64,000 nucleotides of DNA from HdN1 sp964473645 (lineage in GTDB: Bacteria > Pseudomonadota > Gammaproteobacteria > Pseudomonadales > Ketobacteraceae), in contig CAYYPW010000012.1 of NCBI GenBank assembly GCA_964473645.1, positions 62,001-126,000 on the forward strand. The letters are read 5' to 3'. The notes beneath the pieces were generated by a model. That model did no database searches. It was not told the DNA's origin and worked only from the letters and a program-made list of their open reading frames with translations. The translations under genes and the position numbers were made by a program. Positions 17,299 to 26,364 of the stretch are shown piece after piece; position 1 is the stretch's first letter; each line of letters begins with the position of its first letter.

Positions 17299-19749
17299 AT
17301 GTTTTTTGAAAATGCTGTAAATAACCGCTTGCTCAAGCGGAAATTACTTTCCACGGCGATCATTGCTGCTAGCGTCTCAATCTCGTGGCCCGTGATCGGG
17401 TGGGCCGCAGAAGGCGATGATGACACGTCGGCCGATAATGTTCAGCATCTCGAACGGGTCATTGTCACGTCAAGAAACCGCGAAGAAGTGGCGCAAAACG
17501 TACCTTTGCCGGTGTCGGTTTTGGGCGGCAAGCAGCTGGATCGAGACGGCACGGTGACGGTCGATGATTTGACCCGCAAAGCCCCCGGCCTGACTGCGAC
17601 AACCCCCAATGCCCGTCGCACCGGCATTTCGATTCGCGGTATTGGTAAAGCCAGTGGTAACGATAGTATGGAGCCTGCAGTCGGCGTTATCGTCGATGGT
17701 GTGCCGCTTACCCATGTCGGTATGTCCTATCAGGATTTTACGGATCTCGACCGGGTTGAAATCCTGCGCGGCCCCCAGGGTACTTTGCTGGGCAAAAATA
17801 CCACCATGGGCGCTCTTAATTATGTCAGCAAGTCCCCCAGCTTTAAACCACAAGGCGGCCTTGAGGTGGAAACCGGCGTCACTGCCGATGCACTCAAGTT
17901 AAAAGCTTCACGTTCTAATGCCTTGGTGAAAGAGGTGCTGGCATATCGTGCGTCGTTTCATATTGATACGCACGAGGGCGATCTGGAAAACATTCATCCT
18001 GAGGGCGAAACCTACCATGAACGCAATCGGTTTGGCGGTCGACTACAATTGCAGCTTAATGCCAGCGATACGGTGACGGCCAAACTTAATCTTGATTCCG
18101 CCAAGGGCAAAGAAAACAGCAACACTAAACCGTGGATTGTCGATCCTGATACCTTTGCCAATGGCGATTCACGTACTGCCGCGGGTGGTAGAACCTTTAC
18201 TTCACGCTTGGAGCGCGAATATTTTGGCGGTTATGAGCCCATTGTAGGGGATCGCGCCTGGAAGGAAATCGATAATGGGCAGGCCAAACCCTTGATCACC
18301 GAAAATTCCGGTGAAGCGTTAACTGTGGACTGGGATCTGGGGGCTGTCACTCTGACCTCGATTTCTGCTCATCGGGATTTGTTGTTCGATGCAAAGAACG
18401 ATTCTGATCAAACCAAATTCGATATAAACAGAGGTGGCACCCTGGTTGAACACGAGCAAATCTCCCAGGAATTCCGCATTACCTCAAATGATGCCGAGGT
18501 ACTGGAATATCAGGCCGGTTTGTACTGGTTGCAAAGCGAAACCGATTCAACATCAAGAACACTGTTTGGTGAGGATGCCGGTGCGTTTTATGCGCGTAAT
18601 GGCGAATACAATACCTTGTATGCGACGGAAGCCGGTAGAGCATTGCTCAGACAGTCGCTTGATAATGTCTATTTGACGACGTTAACGACACCAGAAACAG
18701 AAAGCGTTGCTGCGTTTGGACAAGCCAACTGGCATTTTTCTGAAAAAGGTACATTCACCTTTGGCTTGCGTGAAACCAAGGAGGATAAATCCAGTGGCAC
18801 ACTCAAAGAGGCCACTTATTACGATGGTAGCGCATTGGTGAGCACGGGTGATGCCACCGCAGATGCTATTCGTGCTGCACAGTTGGGTAATGTGTATGGC
18901 GAAAAAAAGGGTGAAGACATTAGTGACAGTTCGATCTCCTGGTTGTTGAGCCCTAGCTATCAGCTTACCGACGACATTATGCTGTACGCCTCTACAGCGG
19001 CAGGAGAAAAATCAGGCTCAGTACAGTTCAACAATCGTGGGGACGCACAAAACGTAGATCCTGAGAAATCTTTCGATATTGAAGCCGGGTTCAAGAGTTT
19101 GTTGCTCGATCGCAATTTGCTACTCAACGTGAACCTGTATCAGACCGTGGTGAAAGATTACCAAGCCACCACCAGTATTCCTGATACCACGTCGGCAACG
19201 GGCTTTTCCTCCGTATTGGGTAACATTCCCGAGATTCGGGCCAGAGGTATTGAGGTGGAGGGGGCGTATGCACTTTCAGACACGTTCAGTCTGAATTTCG
19301 CAACGGCCTTTAACCGCGCTATTTATGCCGATTGGGGAACGGCTACCTGTCCGACCGAAATAACCACCAGTGTCGTGTGTGACAACACCGGCAAACAAAT
19401 CGTGGGCGCTCCCAAGTGGACGGGTATTTTGGGTGCCGATTATCACGCTCCCCTTGGCTTTGGTGGATTGGGGCTGCATGCCTATCTGAACTCGGTCGTA
19501 CGTTCAGAACAAAACCTCGAAGCGCAATTGTCTGAATACGGGGCACAGAGCGGCTACGGTATTGTGGATGGTGGTATTGGAATTACTGGCAGCACACAGG
19601 AAAAATATGAAGTTAGCCTGATTGGCAAAAACCTGTTCGACAAGCAATACACTACCAGCATCAACAATTTCACAAATTCTGCGCCAGTGGGTTACGACGG
19701 ATTGGGTGCCAGACGCTATGTAGGTCTGGCGCTTAAAACGACGTACTAG
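17299..19749 (+). CDS. TonB-dependent outer-membrane receptor
   Basis: An 816-residue receptor with a signal peptide, a TonB-box-like HLERVIVTSRNREE segment, and a plug domain with VGVIVDGVP and VEILRGPQGTLLGKN. A 22-strand barrel ends in GLALKTTY. It is of the FpvA/FecA-like general type that NCBI tools call TonB-dependent receptor; the ligand is not deducible. GAAGGTG precedes the ATG. The sigma54 element and neighbouring sulfur genes suggest import of an organosulfur compound or metal complex under sulfur limitation, which is inference. TonB/ExbB/ExbD are encoded 7 kb downstream. Confidence 0.92.
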   Translation: MFFENAVNNRLLKRKLLSTAIIAASVSISWPVIGWAAEGDDDTSADNVQHLERVIVTSRNREEVAQNVPLPVSVLGGKQLDRDGTVTVDDLTRKAPGLTATTPNARRTGISIRGIGKASGNDSMEPAVGVIVDGVPLTHVGMSYQDFTDLDRVEILRGPQGTLLGKNTTMGALNYVSKSPSFKPQGGLEVETGVTADALKLKASRSNALVKEVLAYRASFHIDTHEGDLENIHPEGETYHERNRFGGRLQLQLNASDTVTAKLNLDSAKGKENSNTKPWIVDPDTFANGDSRTAAGGRTFTSRLEREYFGGYEPIVGDRAWKEIDNGQAKPLITENSGEALTVDWDLGAVTLTSISAHRDLLFDAKNDSDQTKFDINRGGTLVEHEQISQEFRITSNDAEVLEYQAGLYWLQSETDSTSRTLFGEDAGAFYARNGEYNTLYATEAGRALLRQSLDNVYLTTLTTPETESVAAFGQANWHFSEKGTFTFGLRETKEDKSSGTLKEATYYDGSALVSTGDATADAIRAAQLGNVYGEKKGEDISDSSISWLLSPSYQLTDDIMLYASTAAGEKSGSVQFNNRGDAQNVDPEKSFDIEAGFKSLLLDRNLLLNVNLYQTVVKDYQATTSIPDTTSATGFSSVLGNIPEIRARGIEVEGAYALSDTFSLNFATAFNRAIYADWGTATCPTEITTSVVCDNTGKQIVGAPKWTGILGADYHAPLGFGGLGLHAYLNSVVRSEQNLEAQLSEYGAQSGYGIVDGGIGITGSTQEKYEVSLIGKNLFDKQYTTSINNFTNSAPVGYDGLGARRYVGLALKTTY

Positions 19750-19762
19750 CCAACAACGCCTC

Positions 19763-19793
19763 ACCTCCAGCGCGCTGGCGTGTCGTTGGAGGT
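19763..19793 (+). terminator. Probable terminator after the receptor gene
   Basis: ACCTCCA (19763-19769) pairs with TGGAGGT (19787-19793), followed by TCTTTG; an internal CCAGCGCGCTGG offers an alternative fold. Confidence 0.45.
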
Positions 19794-19833
19794 TCTTTGT
19801 CATTCACCCATAAGCCACCAATAGGAAGTTATC

Positions 19834-20307
19834 ATGAAACTAAAATCAGTTGTTGTAGGCCTCGTCAGCCTCACATGTGTAGGGCAGCTTTACGCCGAAT
19901 CCAAACCTGAAGATATTATCAAGGCGCGTCAGGCCGCGTATTCATTTGCGGCCTGGAATAACGGAAAAATTAAAGCGGAACTGGAATCTGGCAAGCCGCT
20001 CAACAAAGAAGAAATCATTCGCTCGGCGAATGCCATTGCTTCGGTGGCAAATTCAGGCTTGGGAACGTTGTTCGTAAAAGGAACCGACAAGGGCGTGGGT
20101 TTTCATGATTCGAAATTGAAGGCCGAAGCGTTCGATCCCGCCTTTGCCAATAAACTGGCAGAGGCTGGCCGCAATTTCAATAAAGAAGCCAATGCCTTGG
20201 CGGCGATTGCACCCAGCGGTGATAAAGATGCCATCAAGACGCAGTTTGCCAAACTTGGCGAAACCTGCAAGGGGTGCCACGATACCTTTCCCATCAAGAA
20301 TAACTAG
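19834..20307 (+). CDS. Cytochrome c' family protein
   Basis: A 157-residue periplasmic four-helix haem protein with a signal peptide ending LYAES. One c-type haem motif, CKGCH, lies near the C terminus (residues about 146-150), as is normal for cytochrome c'/c556. It converges with a cytochrome b561 gene. The c' plus b561 pairing occurs twice in the window, which suggests an electron route from quinol via b561 to soluble c-type proteins. Confidence 0.9.
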   Translation: MKLKSVVVGLVSLTCVGQLYAESKPEDIIKARQAAYSFAAWNNGKIKAELESGKPLNKEEIIRSANAIASVANSGLGTLFVKGTDKGVGFHDSKLKAEAFDPAFANKLAEAGRNFNKEANALAAIAPSGDKDAIKTQFAKLGETCKGCHDTFPIKNN

Positions 20308-20360
20308 TGTGTAGAGAATAGTAAGCACATAAAGAATGGCTGGTGGTATTGCCATAAATG

Positions 20361-20396
20361 TTGTGGAGCGCCGTTGTTGCGCTCCACAATTTTTTA
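20361..20396 (+). terminator. Rho-independent terminator after cytochrome c'
   Basis: TTGTGGAGCGC (20361-20371) pairs with GCGCTCCACAA (20379-20389), an 11-bp stem, followed by seven T (20390-20396 region). It may serve the converging b561 gene too. Confidence 0.9.
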
Positions 20397-21077
20397 GAAA
20401 TCGGGTGTGTCGGCTTGCTCTGCCAAATCTTTTTCAAGGGCTATCCACTCGCCGCTGACAAAATACACGGCGACACAGGTCACGATAATAGCGACTGATA
20501 ACGCGATCGGATTAACCGCCACCTGCCGAATGTGTCTGCTGTTGGAGTGTTTCCAGCCGGTGATCATCGGGATAAGGATATTGTGCTTTTTGACGCTGAT
20601 ATAAAAAAGAATAGTGACTACATGCAAACCGACCCAACTCAAAATAATCCACTCCATTTGGCGATGAAGCCCCGTCATATTGTCGCTTAATGCCTTGGAT
20701 ACCAAGTCGCTCAGAGGGCCACTGAATACGCTGTCATCATTGGCGAAAAGACCGGTGATAACCTGGGTCGTCATCACCACCAATATCGCCCATACCGAAA
20801 GTGCTCCTAGCGGGTTATGACCTTCGCGCTGCCAGCGACCACCAATGTAATCGCAGATATTCCTGAGGGACGGCAAAAATGCATTAAAGCGCGCGTAGGC
20901 TGACCCAGAGATTCCCCATACCAGTCGAAACACCAACAGCCCCGCAATTTCAATGCCGAAATACTCATGCCAATGCATGGCATCGAATTCTTCGCTGAGG
21001 TATGCGCCTGCAACAGCGATCGCTAGCCCCCAATGAAAGAGGCGCGTTGGAAAATCCCATATTTTAACTTTCTTCAT
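20394..21077 (-). CDS. Cytochrome b561-type membrane protein (copy 1)
   Basis: A 227-residue di-haem b-type cytochrome with four core transmembrane helices plus a C-terminal helix. Histidines in FPTRLFHWGLA, HWHEYFGIE, GLHRQMEW and GLHVVTI are likely haem ligands. The start at 21077 has AGGGA 6 bases upstream. Family members pass electrons from quinol to periplasmic acceptors. It is similar to the b561 at 37458-38108. Confidence 0.88.
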   Translation of the reverse strand: MKKVKIWDFPTRLFHWGLAIAVAGAYLSEEFDAMHWHEYFGIEIAGLLVFRLVWGISGSAYARFNAFLPSLRNICDYIGGRWQREGHNPLGALSVWAILVVMTTQVITGLFANDDSVFSGPLSDLVSKALSDNMTGLHRQMEWIILSWVGLHVVTILFYISVKKHNILIPMITGWKHSNSRHIRQVAVNPIALSVAIIVTCVAVYFVSGEWIALEKDLAEQADTPDF

Positions 21078-21143
21078 CGGTTTCCCTGCTTGATAAACGT
21101 AATTGACCCAATGGCTTTTCATGTTTTGATTGCACCAGCAAGT

Positions 21144-21158
21144 GCAATTTTGATTCCA
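21144..21158 (-). promoter_or_regulatory. Sigma54 promoter candidate for b561 copy 1
   Basis: On the minus strand TGGAATCAAAATTGC(A) has GG at 21157-21156 and GC at 21145-21144 with N10 spacing; the -12 half is perfect. The transcript start would be near 21132. Confidence 0.5.
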
Positions 21159-21394
21159 TCGATAGATACCAAATACCACCGTTTATCACGCCATCAAATG
21201 ACGGTGTGTAGACCAAAGAATGGCAATGCTCTGCTGATATCGGAGCAGGGTGAATTCGTCGTGTGTTGATAGGCCAGCAGTTTCAGGTTGGCCGTGTGTT
21301 TGGCAGTGTCAGAACTGACTGATGAAATGCATTATCGTGCAATGACGACCCCCATTTATCATGCTTATTCTCATTTGGCAGTATTGTTAGCCAG
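21159..21394. other. Divergent region between two sigma54 promoters
   Basis: No gene is apparent. It contains GTCAG-AA-CTGAC at 21308-21319 and GGCCA/TGGCC near 21273-21293, possible activator sites shared by the two promoters. Confidence 0.3.
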
Positions 21395-21411
21395 TTGGCA
21401 TGTCTTGTGCA
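21395..21411 (+). promoter_or_regulatory. Sigma54 promoter candidate for rhodanese-like/DUF6644 unit
   Basis: TTGGCATGTCTTGTGCA has GG at 21397-21398 and GC at 21409-21410 (N10). It lies 100 bases before the ATG. Confidence 0.6.
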
Positions 21412-21510
21412 GATTTACGTTCGACACTTGATAATTGGGTGTCGCATCAGAATGACTACCCCTGATGAACGGGATAGCGTTTGCGTCAATGAATAAAGAA
21501 GAGAACCCCT

Positions 21511-21987
21511 ATGAGTCACTGGAAATTTATTGCTGTTGCCGTTGTGATTGGATTGTCGAGCGGATCGGTGATGGCCGCCGATAACACAGCAGCTAAGGCG
21601 CCGCAAAATGCAGAACGAGTATACTCTGCTAAAACACCCAAATTGACGCGGGCACAATTTGATGTGTTGCTGGCCAAACCTGAAGGACTCACCGTGATTG
21701 ATGTACGTCGCCCCGACGAGCTGATCTCTAACGGTAGTTTCCCGGCCTTTTTGAGTATTCAAACCAGCGATATTGAAAAGAACGCAGCGTATATTCCACG
21801 TGATCGTTCGATTGTGACGGTATCGAATCATGCTCACCGTGCCGGCGCTGCGGGCGACTTATTGGTGAGCAAAGGTTTTAAAGTGGTCGGAGCCGTGGGT
21901 TCGCTGGACTATGAAGCGGAGGGTGGTGCCATTTCCAGAATCACCAAGCCATCACCGGTTGCACAACTTTCTTCTACACAAAAATAG
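21511..21987 (+). CDS. Periplasmic rhodanese-like protein lacking the catalytic Cys
   Basis: A 158-residue exported protein (signal peptide ending SVMAAD) with one rhodanese domain: TVIDVRRPDELISNG and PRDRSIVTVSNHAHRAGAAGDLL. The active loop, which normally contains Cys after the fourth strand, reads SNHAHRAGAA with no Cys, so sulfur transfer by persulfide is not possible. It is probably a binding or regulatory domain. It heads a run of small envelope genes (two DUF6644-type, one c-type cytochrome). Its stop codon lies inside an 18-bp tandem duplication. Confidence 0.85.
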   Translation: MSHWKFIAVAVVIGLSSGSVMAADNTAAKAPQNAERVYSAKTPKLTRAQFDVLLAKPEGLTVIDVRRPDELISNGSFPAFLSIQTSDIEKNAAYIPRDRSIVTVSNHAHRAGAAGDLLVSKGFKVVGAVGSLDYEAEGGAISRITKPSPVAQLSSTQK

Positions 21988-22008
21988 TCGTCTACAAAAA
22001 ATAGTCTG
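21973..22008 (+). repeat. 18-bp tandem duplication spanning a stop codon
   Basis: Two copies of a TCTACA(C/A)AAAAATAGT-type 18-mer (21973-21990 and 21991-22008) include the TAG stop of the rhodanese-like gene in the first copy. Confidence 0.7.
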
Positions 22009-22039
22009 CCGGCTACCGACCCAATAAAGGATAGAGGCT

Positions 22040-22549
22040 ATGTCGCAATTACTGGAAATAGCACAGGCGCTGGAAGACTCATCGCTTGCCATTGCGCTGC
22101 ATGAATCGTTGTTCGCCTATCCTCTGCTGGAAGGAACCCATTTGCTTGGGCTTGCGCTTTCGGTAGGGCTATTGGCCATTATTGACTTGCGGCTGTTGGG
22201 TGTTGTGTTCACAACGATACCCAAGCAGGCCCTATTGTTCGCGCTTCGCCCGTGGATGCTGTGGGGGTTTGTTGTAACGTTTGTCACTGGTGTCGTGCTG
22301 TTTGCTACGTCAGCGACCTCCCACATTCAAAGCCCGGCGTTTTTGTGCAAGCTTGTGTTTATCGTGTTTGCCGGTATCAATGCATTGTGGTTTGAGCTAA
22401 GAGTGGTCCGACGTTGGTCGAAAAATGAAACGGATGCAGGTAGGTTTTTGCTTCGTGAAAAATGGGCAGGCAGTATTTCTCTGCTGTTGTGGTTGCTGGT
22501 AATCGTCACTGGAAGACTGATTGCCTACTACCCCGGCGCACCCGTCTAA
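22040..22549 (+). CDS. DUF6644-like integral membrane protein
   Basis: A 169-residue protein with four hydrophobic helices and the pattern YPLLEGTHLLGLALSVG that recalls DUF6644. Function is unknown. A histidine in the second helix (THLLG) could bind haem, in keeping with nearby cytochromes. AGGATAGAGG precedes the ATG. The next gene encodes a related membrane protein. Confidence 0.7.
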   Translation: MSQLLEIAQALEDSSLAIALHESLFAYPLLEGTHLLGLALSVGLLAIIDLRLLGVVFTTIPKQALLFALRPWMLWGFVVTFVTGVVLFATSATSHIQSPAFLCKLVFIVFAGINALWFELRVVRRWSKNETDAGRFLLREKWAGSISLLLWLLVIVTGRLIAYYPGAPV

Positions 22550-22567
22550 ATATTGGAGAATTTAACC

Positions 22568-23041
22568 ATGAGTGCGCTCGACATTGTAAAGGCGTTTGAA
22601 GCAAGCCAGATCGGACAGTTTTTTGTGACGGTTGATCCACTGTTCGTAGTGCTGTTTCAACTGCTGCATATCCTTGGATTCTTGTTGATTTTAACCAGTA
22701 TCGTGCTGCTGTTGTTGAAGGTGTTGGGTGCGTTTCGCGTTAGCAATGATCCGCGTGATCTGATCCGATGGGTCTATCGATCCATTGCTTTGGGGTTGGG
22801 GATAGCCATTCTCAGTGGCGCCGCACTTTTTTTGACGAGTGCTACCCACTATTTTTCCAACGCTGCGATGCCCATTAAGTTGTTGCTATTGTTGACTGCT
22901 TCTGTGCTTAGTTTTTTTCTTTTCAACCGTTGGTTGTTGCATAACACGCAATCGAAAAGATCAGAAGCAATTGCAACGGGCATATTGGTGACGTTGTGGT
23001 TTGCGACTGGTTTTGCGGGACGTGCCATTGGTTTTGTGTAG
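22568..23041 (+). CDS. DUF6644-like membrane protein, second copy
   Basis: A 157-residue, four-helix membrane protein with FQLLHILGFLLIL and a conserved SATHYFSN loop resembling SATSHIQS in the preceding gene, so the two are probably diverged duplicates. A longer reading would begin at a TTG (22553); the ATG at 22568 with GGAGAA 7 bases upstream is preferred. A heterodimeric membrane unit is plausible. Confidence 0.7.
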   Translation: MSALDIVKAFEASQIGQFFVTVDPLFVVLFQLLHILGFLLILTSIVLLLLKVLGAFRVSNDPRDLIRWVYRSIALGLGIAILSGAALFLTSATHYFSNAAMPIKLLLLLTASVLSFFLFNRWLLHNTQSKRSEAIATGILVTLWFATGFAGRAIGFV

Positions 23042-23056
23042 TGTAAGGTGTTGGTA

Positions 23057-23647
23057 ATGAATATTGGGAAATCGAATTTACGTTGTATAGTGCTGAGTTC
23101 CATTGTGATACTGAGTTGCGGATGCAAAGCATCTTCGACGCAAGAATTGCCATTTAAACCCATCGCCAGCTTGCATGGCATGATGGTCAATATTATTGAT
23201 CCCGCCGTAGATGAAGTATGGGAATCAGTGAGTACGACCGTTAGTGCTGACGGAATTGAGGAGAATAAGCCTGTAACAGATGAAGATTGGCAACGGGTAA
23301 GGGGCAGTGCGCTGCGACTAGTGGAAGCATCGAATTTGCTGCTGATCAAGGGTCGCAGCGTGGTCAACGCAGGTGAAGTGACGAGTGATACGGATACGGA
23401 GGGTGTTAATGATGCTGATGAAATTGCCCAAGCCATTAACAGAAATTTCGAGGCATTTACAGCCAACACATTAGCGTTTCGGTCGGCAAGCGAAAAAGTC
23501 CTGGATGCCATTGAAAAGAAAGATGTTGCTTTGCTTGAACAGGCTGGCGGTGACATTGAACATAGCTGCGAAGGATGTCACACCGCATTTTGGTATCCCA
23601 ATGCGGCTAAACCTGACTTCAGTGCGGTCACTGCTGGAAATAAATAA
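23057..23647 (+). CDS. c-type cytochrome lipoprotein (c'/c556-like)
   Basis: A 196-residue protein with a lipoprotein-like signal (VILSCGCKAS) and a single haem motif CEGCH near the C terminus, followed by TAFWYP. The helices and layout resemble cytochrome c556. Start at ATG 23057 with AAGGTG upstream; the GTG at 23048 would overlap that site. It closes the operon that starts with the rhodanese-like gene. Confidence 0.8.
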   Translation: MNIGKSNLRCIVLSSIVILSCGCKASSTQELPFKPIASLHGMMVNIIDPAVDEVWESVSTTVSADGIEENKPVTDEDWQRVRGSALRLVEASNLLLIKGRSVVNAGEVTSDTDTEGVNDADEIAQAINRNFEAFTANTLAFRSASEKVLDAIEKKDVALLEQAGGDIEHSCEGCHTAFWYPNAAKPDFSAVTAGNK

Positions 23648-23771
23648 GGCTTAAAAAAGCTATCGAGTTCACCCAATCGTGATGACAACAGTAGCCTTTA
23701 CTCACCATGGATATTGATATTGATAGGCTCATTGCTGTTGTTGCGAATGTTCAATTTTTAGGAGATTTATC

Positions 23772-24206
23772 ATGCCAAGCAGAACGCACAAAGCGTTTTC
23801 GATAAAGCCATATGTTTTTTTATCCGGTATTTGTGCGGTTGTGTACACATCAACTGCAACCGCCCATCATGCGTTTGCTGCGGAGTTTGATGGAAATCAG
23901 CCAGTGTCACTCAAAGGTACCGTTACTAAAGCGCGCTGGGTGAATCCTCATAGTTGGCTCTTTCTTGATGTAAAACAACCCGATGGTAGCACAACGAACT
24001 GGGGTTTTGAGTTTGGTGCTCCCTTTGCGCTAAAAGAAAAGGGATTGACGAAAGCCACTTTGCCTTTGGGCACAGAAGTATCGGTCAATGGTTTCAAATC
24101 GAAAAATGGCAAACCCTATGGTTATGCGGTTACGGTTACCTTGCCTGATGGGCGTTCCTTTCAGACGGGGGGCGCTCAAGATGCTCCGGCAGCAGGAGCG
24201 AGATAA
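23772..24206 (+). CDS. DUF6152-family exported protein
   Basis: A 144-residue secreted protein, mature part starting near HHAFAAEFD, with the DUF6152 pattern LKGTVTKARWVNPHSWLFLDV and a C-terminal beta-rich domain. Its function is unknown. AGGAG lies before the ATG. It overlaps the next gene by one base (TAATG), so the two are translationally coupled. Confidence 0.8.
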   Translation: MPSRTHKAFSIKPYVFLSGICAVVYTSTATAHHAFAAEFDGNQPVSLKGTVTKARWVNPHSWLFLDVKQPDGSTTNWGFEFGAPFALKEKGLTKATLPLGTEVSVNGFKSKNGKPYGYAVTVTLPDGRSFQTGGAQDAPAAGAR

Positions 24207-25078
24207 TGAATTTTTCGCATCAGGATAGTATTTATAGGTATAAAAATAGTCGTTCTCACCGGGCGAAAAAGCTGATTCCTTTATTGGCAATGCTTTGTAT
24301 TGGAATAGTGGGGCTTGCCAGCTTGCTTCTGGCGCCCAGCATGTCACTTGCAGCGGGAGAGAAAAGCGCTGTTAAAGCACAGACCAAAGGCGCTATTCCG
24401 CGATTGACCAATGGGAAACCGGATTTTTCCGGTATTTGGCAAACCACCAGTGCTGCCGACTATGATTTGGAGCCTCATGCTGCACGTAAGGATGCGCCAC
24501 CTGGGGCGGGCGTCATTGAGGGGGATGGATTGATTCCCTATCTTCCTGCTGCATTAGAGAAGAAGAAAAAGAATTTTGCGGCGCGTGCTACCGATGACCC
24601 GCGTCTTAAATGCTTTTCTCTCGGTGTGCCGCGCGGTGTGTATTACCCGGAGCCCTTCCAGATTTTTCAACAACCCCGTGATCTGGCATTGGTGCATCAG
24701 TTCGGGCATCAGGTACGAACGATTCATACTAATAATACCGACCACCCCGATGACCCCAATGATTGGTGGTTGGGGGATTCTCGCGGTCAGTGGGAAGGCG
24801 ATACGCTAGTAGTCGATGTGCGATACCTCTATGACGAAACCTGGCTGGATCGCGCCGGCAATTTTCACAGCGATCAATTGCATGTCGTTGAGCGCTGGCG
24901 CTATCTGGATGAAAACACCATTGAATACAAGGCGACGCTAGAAGATCCCCTTGTTTACGCTAAGCCGTGGACACTGGGCGTTATCCTGCATCGTCATCGG
25001 GAACCGAACTTTCAATTGATTGAGAATTACTGTTACACACTGGACTATGAAGATGCCTATCCATTCCCGAAGAAGTGA
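24206..25078 (+). CDS. Exported protein, PDFSGIW family (DUF6152-linked), copy 1
   Basis: A 290-residue protein with an N-terminal signal anchor and a mature domain that begins with NGKPDFSGIWQ. It carries DSRGQWEGDTLVVDV, a motif shared with the next gene (DSRGRWEGNTLIVDV). The family is commonly found beside DUF6152 genes and has no assigned reaction. Conserved Trp, His and Asp residues suggest a periplasmic ligand-binding or hydrolase role, which is only a guess. Confidence 0.7.
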   Translation: MNFSHQDSIYRYKNSRSHRAKKLIPLLAMLCIGIVGLASLLLAPSMSLAAGEKSAVKAQTKGAIPRLTNGKPDFSGIWQTTSAADYDLEPHAARKDAPPGAGVIEGDGLIPYLPAALEKKKKNFAARATDDPRLKCFSLGVPRGVYYPEPFQIFQQPRDLALVHQFGHQVRTIHTNNTDHPDDPNDWWLGDSRGQWEGDTLVVDVRYLYDETWLDRAGNFHSDQLHVVERWRYLDENTIEYKATLEDPLVYAKPWTLGVILHRHREPNFQLIENYCYTLDYEDAYPFPKK

Positions 25079-25150
25079 AGAGAGGCGGGCACCCGTTCGT
25101 AAGGACACCAGGGTAATTACCATTGAAAATTTACTGTTGGCATTGACATC

Positions 25151-26158
25151 ATGAAAGCAGAGTTCAATTTAAAAGCGATCAGCGTTTTGATCGGATGCGC
25201 AATACTACTCCCTTTATCAGCTGTCGCGGCGGATGAAAAAAAACAGGCGAGTTCCACCCAGCAGCAACCTCAGGCATTGGCACCGCAAGGTCAGACAACC
25301 GGCATCGGCGGTTGGGAATCTACCGTTTACAAAGTGGAATCCGGTAAATGGACGGGGCCACGTCTTGCAGATGGGCAACCCGATGTAGAAGGGCACTGGT
25401 CCAACACGATTTCCAACCATGCCAATTTTACAGATCCGCAAGGTGGAATTCCTGGCGATCTTGTTGCACGCAATCGACCGCAAGGGCCACGTCATGAGCG
25501 TGCGCCCAGTCGTGTCAGTGACCCCGTCAATGGTCAGATTCCATTTCAGCCGTGGGCTCAGGCGAAGCAACAAGAATTCTTGCAAAACTTCTTTGATCCG
25601 AAAAGGCCCGAATATATAGAACCCTACGCGCGTTGCGCACCGGGTGGCGTACCCAAATCACTGTATTGGCATGGCTATGAGATTCGTCAGTATCCGGGCT
25701 ACGTCGTTTTTTTCTTTGATTCGGGAACTCGCATTATTCACCTGGATGGCAAGCCTCACCTGCATCCCAACATCAAGCTTTGGAACGCAGATTCCCGTGG
25801 TCGCTGGGAAGGCAATACCCTGATCGTTGATGTTGCCAATAACAACGCAAAAGCCCGTTTTGGACGGACGGGGGAGTTCGCCAGCGAGAATGTAAAAATC
25901 ACCGAAAAATATGTCTTTGCCAGTGATAAGTCACGTTATACCTATCAGGCTGACATTAGCGATCCTACTGTCTACACCCAACCTTGGACAGTCACCGTAC
26001 CAGCAAAACGCTATACCGAAAAAGACAAACCCCATGGTTGGCATTTCGCCGTTAACTACGCCAAGCATGAGGGAAAGAACGTCATCATTGAAAGAGACGA
26101 GCGTATTTGCGTCGAAAATAATGGCGGTTTTGGTGATGTTGCAGTAGGGGCACGCTAA
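25151..26158 (+). CDS. Exported protein, PDFSGIW family, copy 2
   Basis: A 335-residue exported paralogue of the preceding protein (signal peptide ending SAVAAD). It shares QPDVEGHWSN, DSRGRWEGNTLIVDV and a DPTVYTQPWTV tail motif. The N-terminal third is longer and Gln/Pro rich. It lies 72 bases downstream and is probably in the same transcript as the DUF6152 gene. Confidence 0.7.
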   Translation: MKAEFNLKAISVLIGCAILLPLSAVAADEKKQASSTQQQPQALAPQGQTTGIGGWESTVYKVESGKWTGPRLADGQPDVEGHWSNTISNHANFTDPQGGIPGDLVARNRPQGPRHERAPSRVSDPVNGQIPFQPWAQAKQQEFLQNFFDPKRPEYIEPYARCAPGGVPKSLYWHGYEIRQYPGYVVFFFDSGTRIIHLDGKPHLHPNIKLWNADSRGRWEGNTLIVDVANNNAKARFGRTGEFASENVKITEKYVFASDKSRYTYQADISDPTVYTQPWTVTVPAKRYTEKDKPHGWHFAVNYAKHEGKNVIIERDERICVENNGGFGDVAVGAR

Positions 26159-26202
26159 CTACATAAGTGTAGTGTGCTGGTGTCAGGGCGGCAGTTGCAG
26201 GG

Positions 26203-26229
26203 TTGGGCTGCTGCTACAGCAACACCCAA
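26203..26229 (+). terminator. Weak terminator-like hairpin
   Basis: TTGGG (26203-26207) pairs with CCCAA (26225-26229), with TGCTG/CAGCA nested inside. It lies after the last PDFSGIW gene and before the tonB promoter. Confidence 0.4.
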
Positions 26230-26286
26230 TAGCCAAAATGTGTACCTTATTTTGTAAAAATGCTGCTATTTCAATGGTTTTCAGTC

Positions 26287-26303
26287 TTGGCATAAAGCCT
26301 GCT
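26287..26303 (+). promoter_or_regulatory. Sigma54 promoter candidate for tonB-exbB-exbD
   Basis: TTGGCATAAAGCCTGCT has GG at 26289-26290 and GC at 26301-26302 (N10). The transcript start would be near 26314, 50 bases before tonB. Confidence 0.6.
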
Positions 26304-26364
26304 TTATAAAAAAGAAATTCGGCAATGGATTTCATAGAAAAGCGGGCGAGCTTGGGAGGTAATG

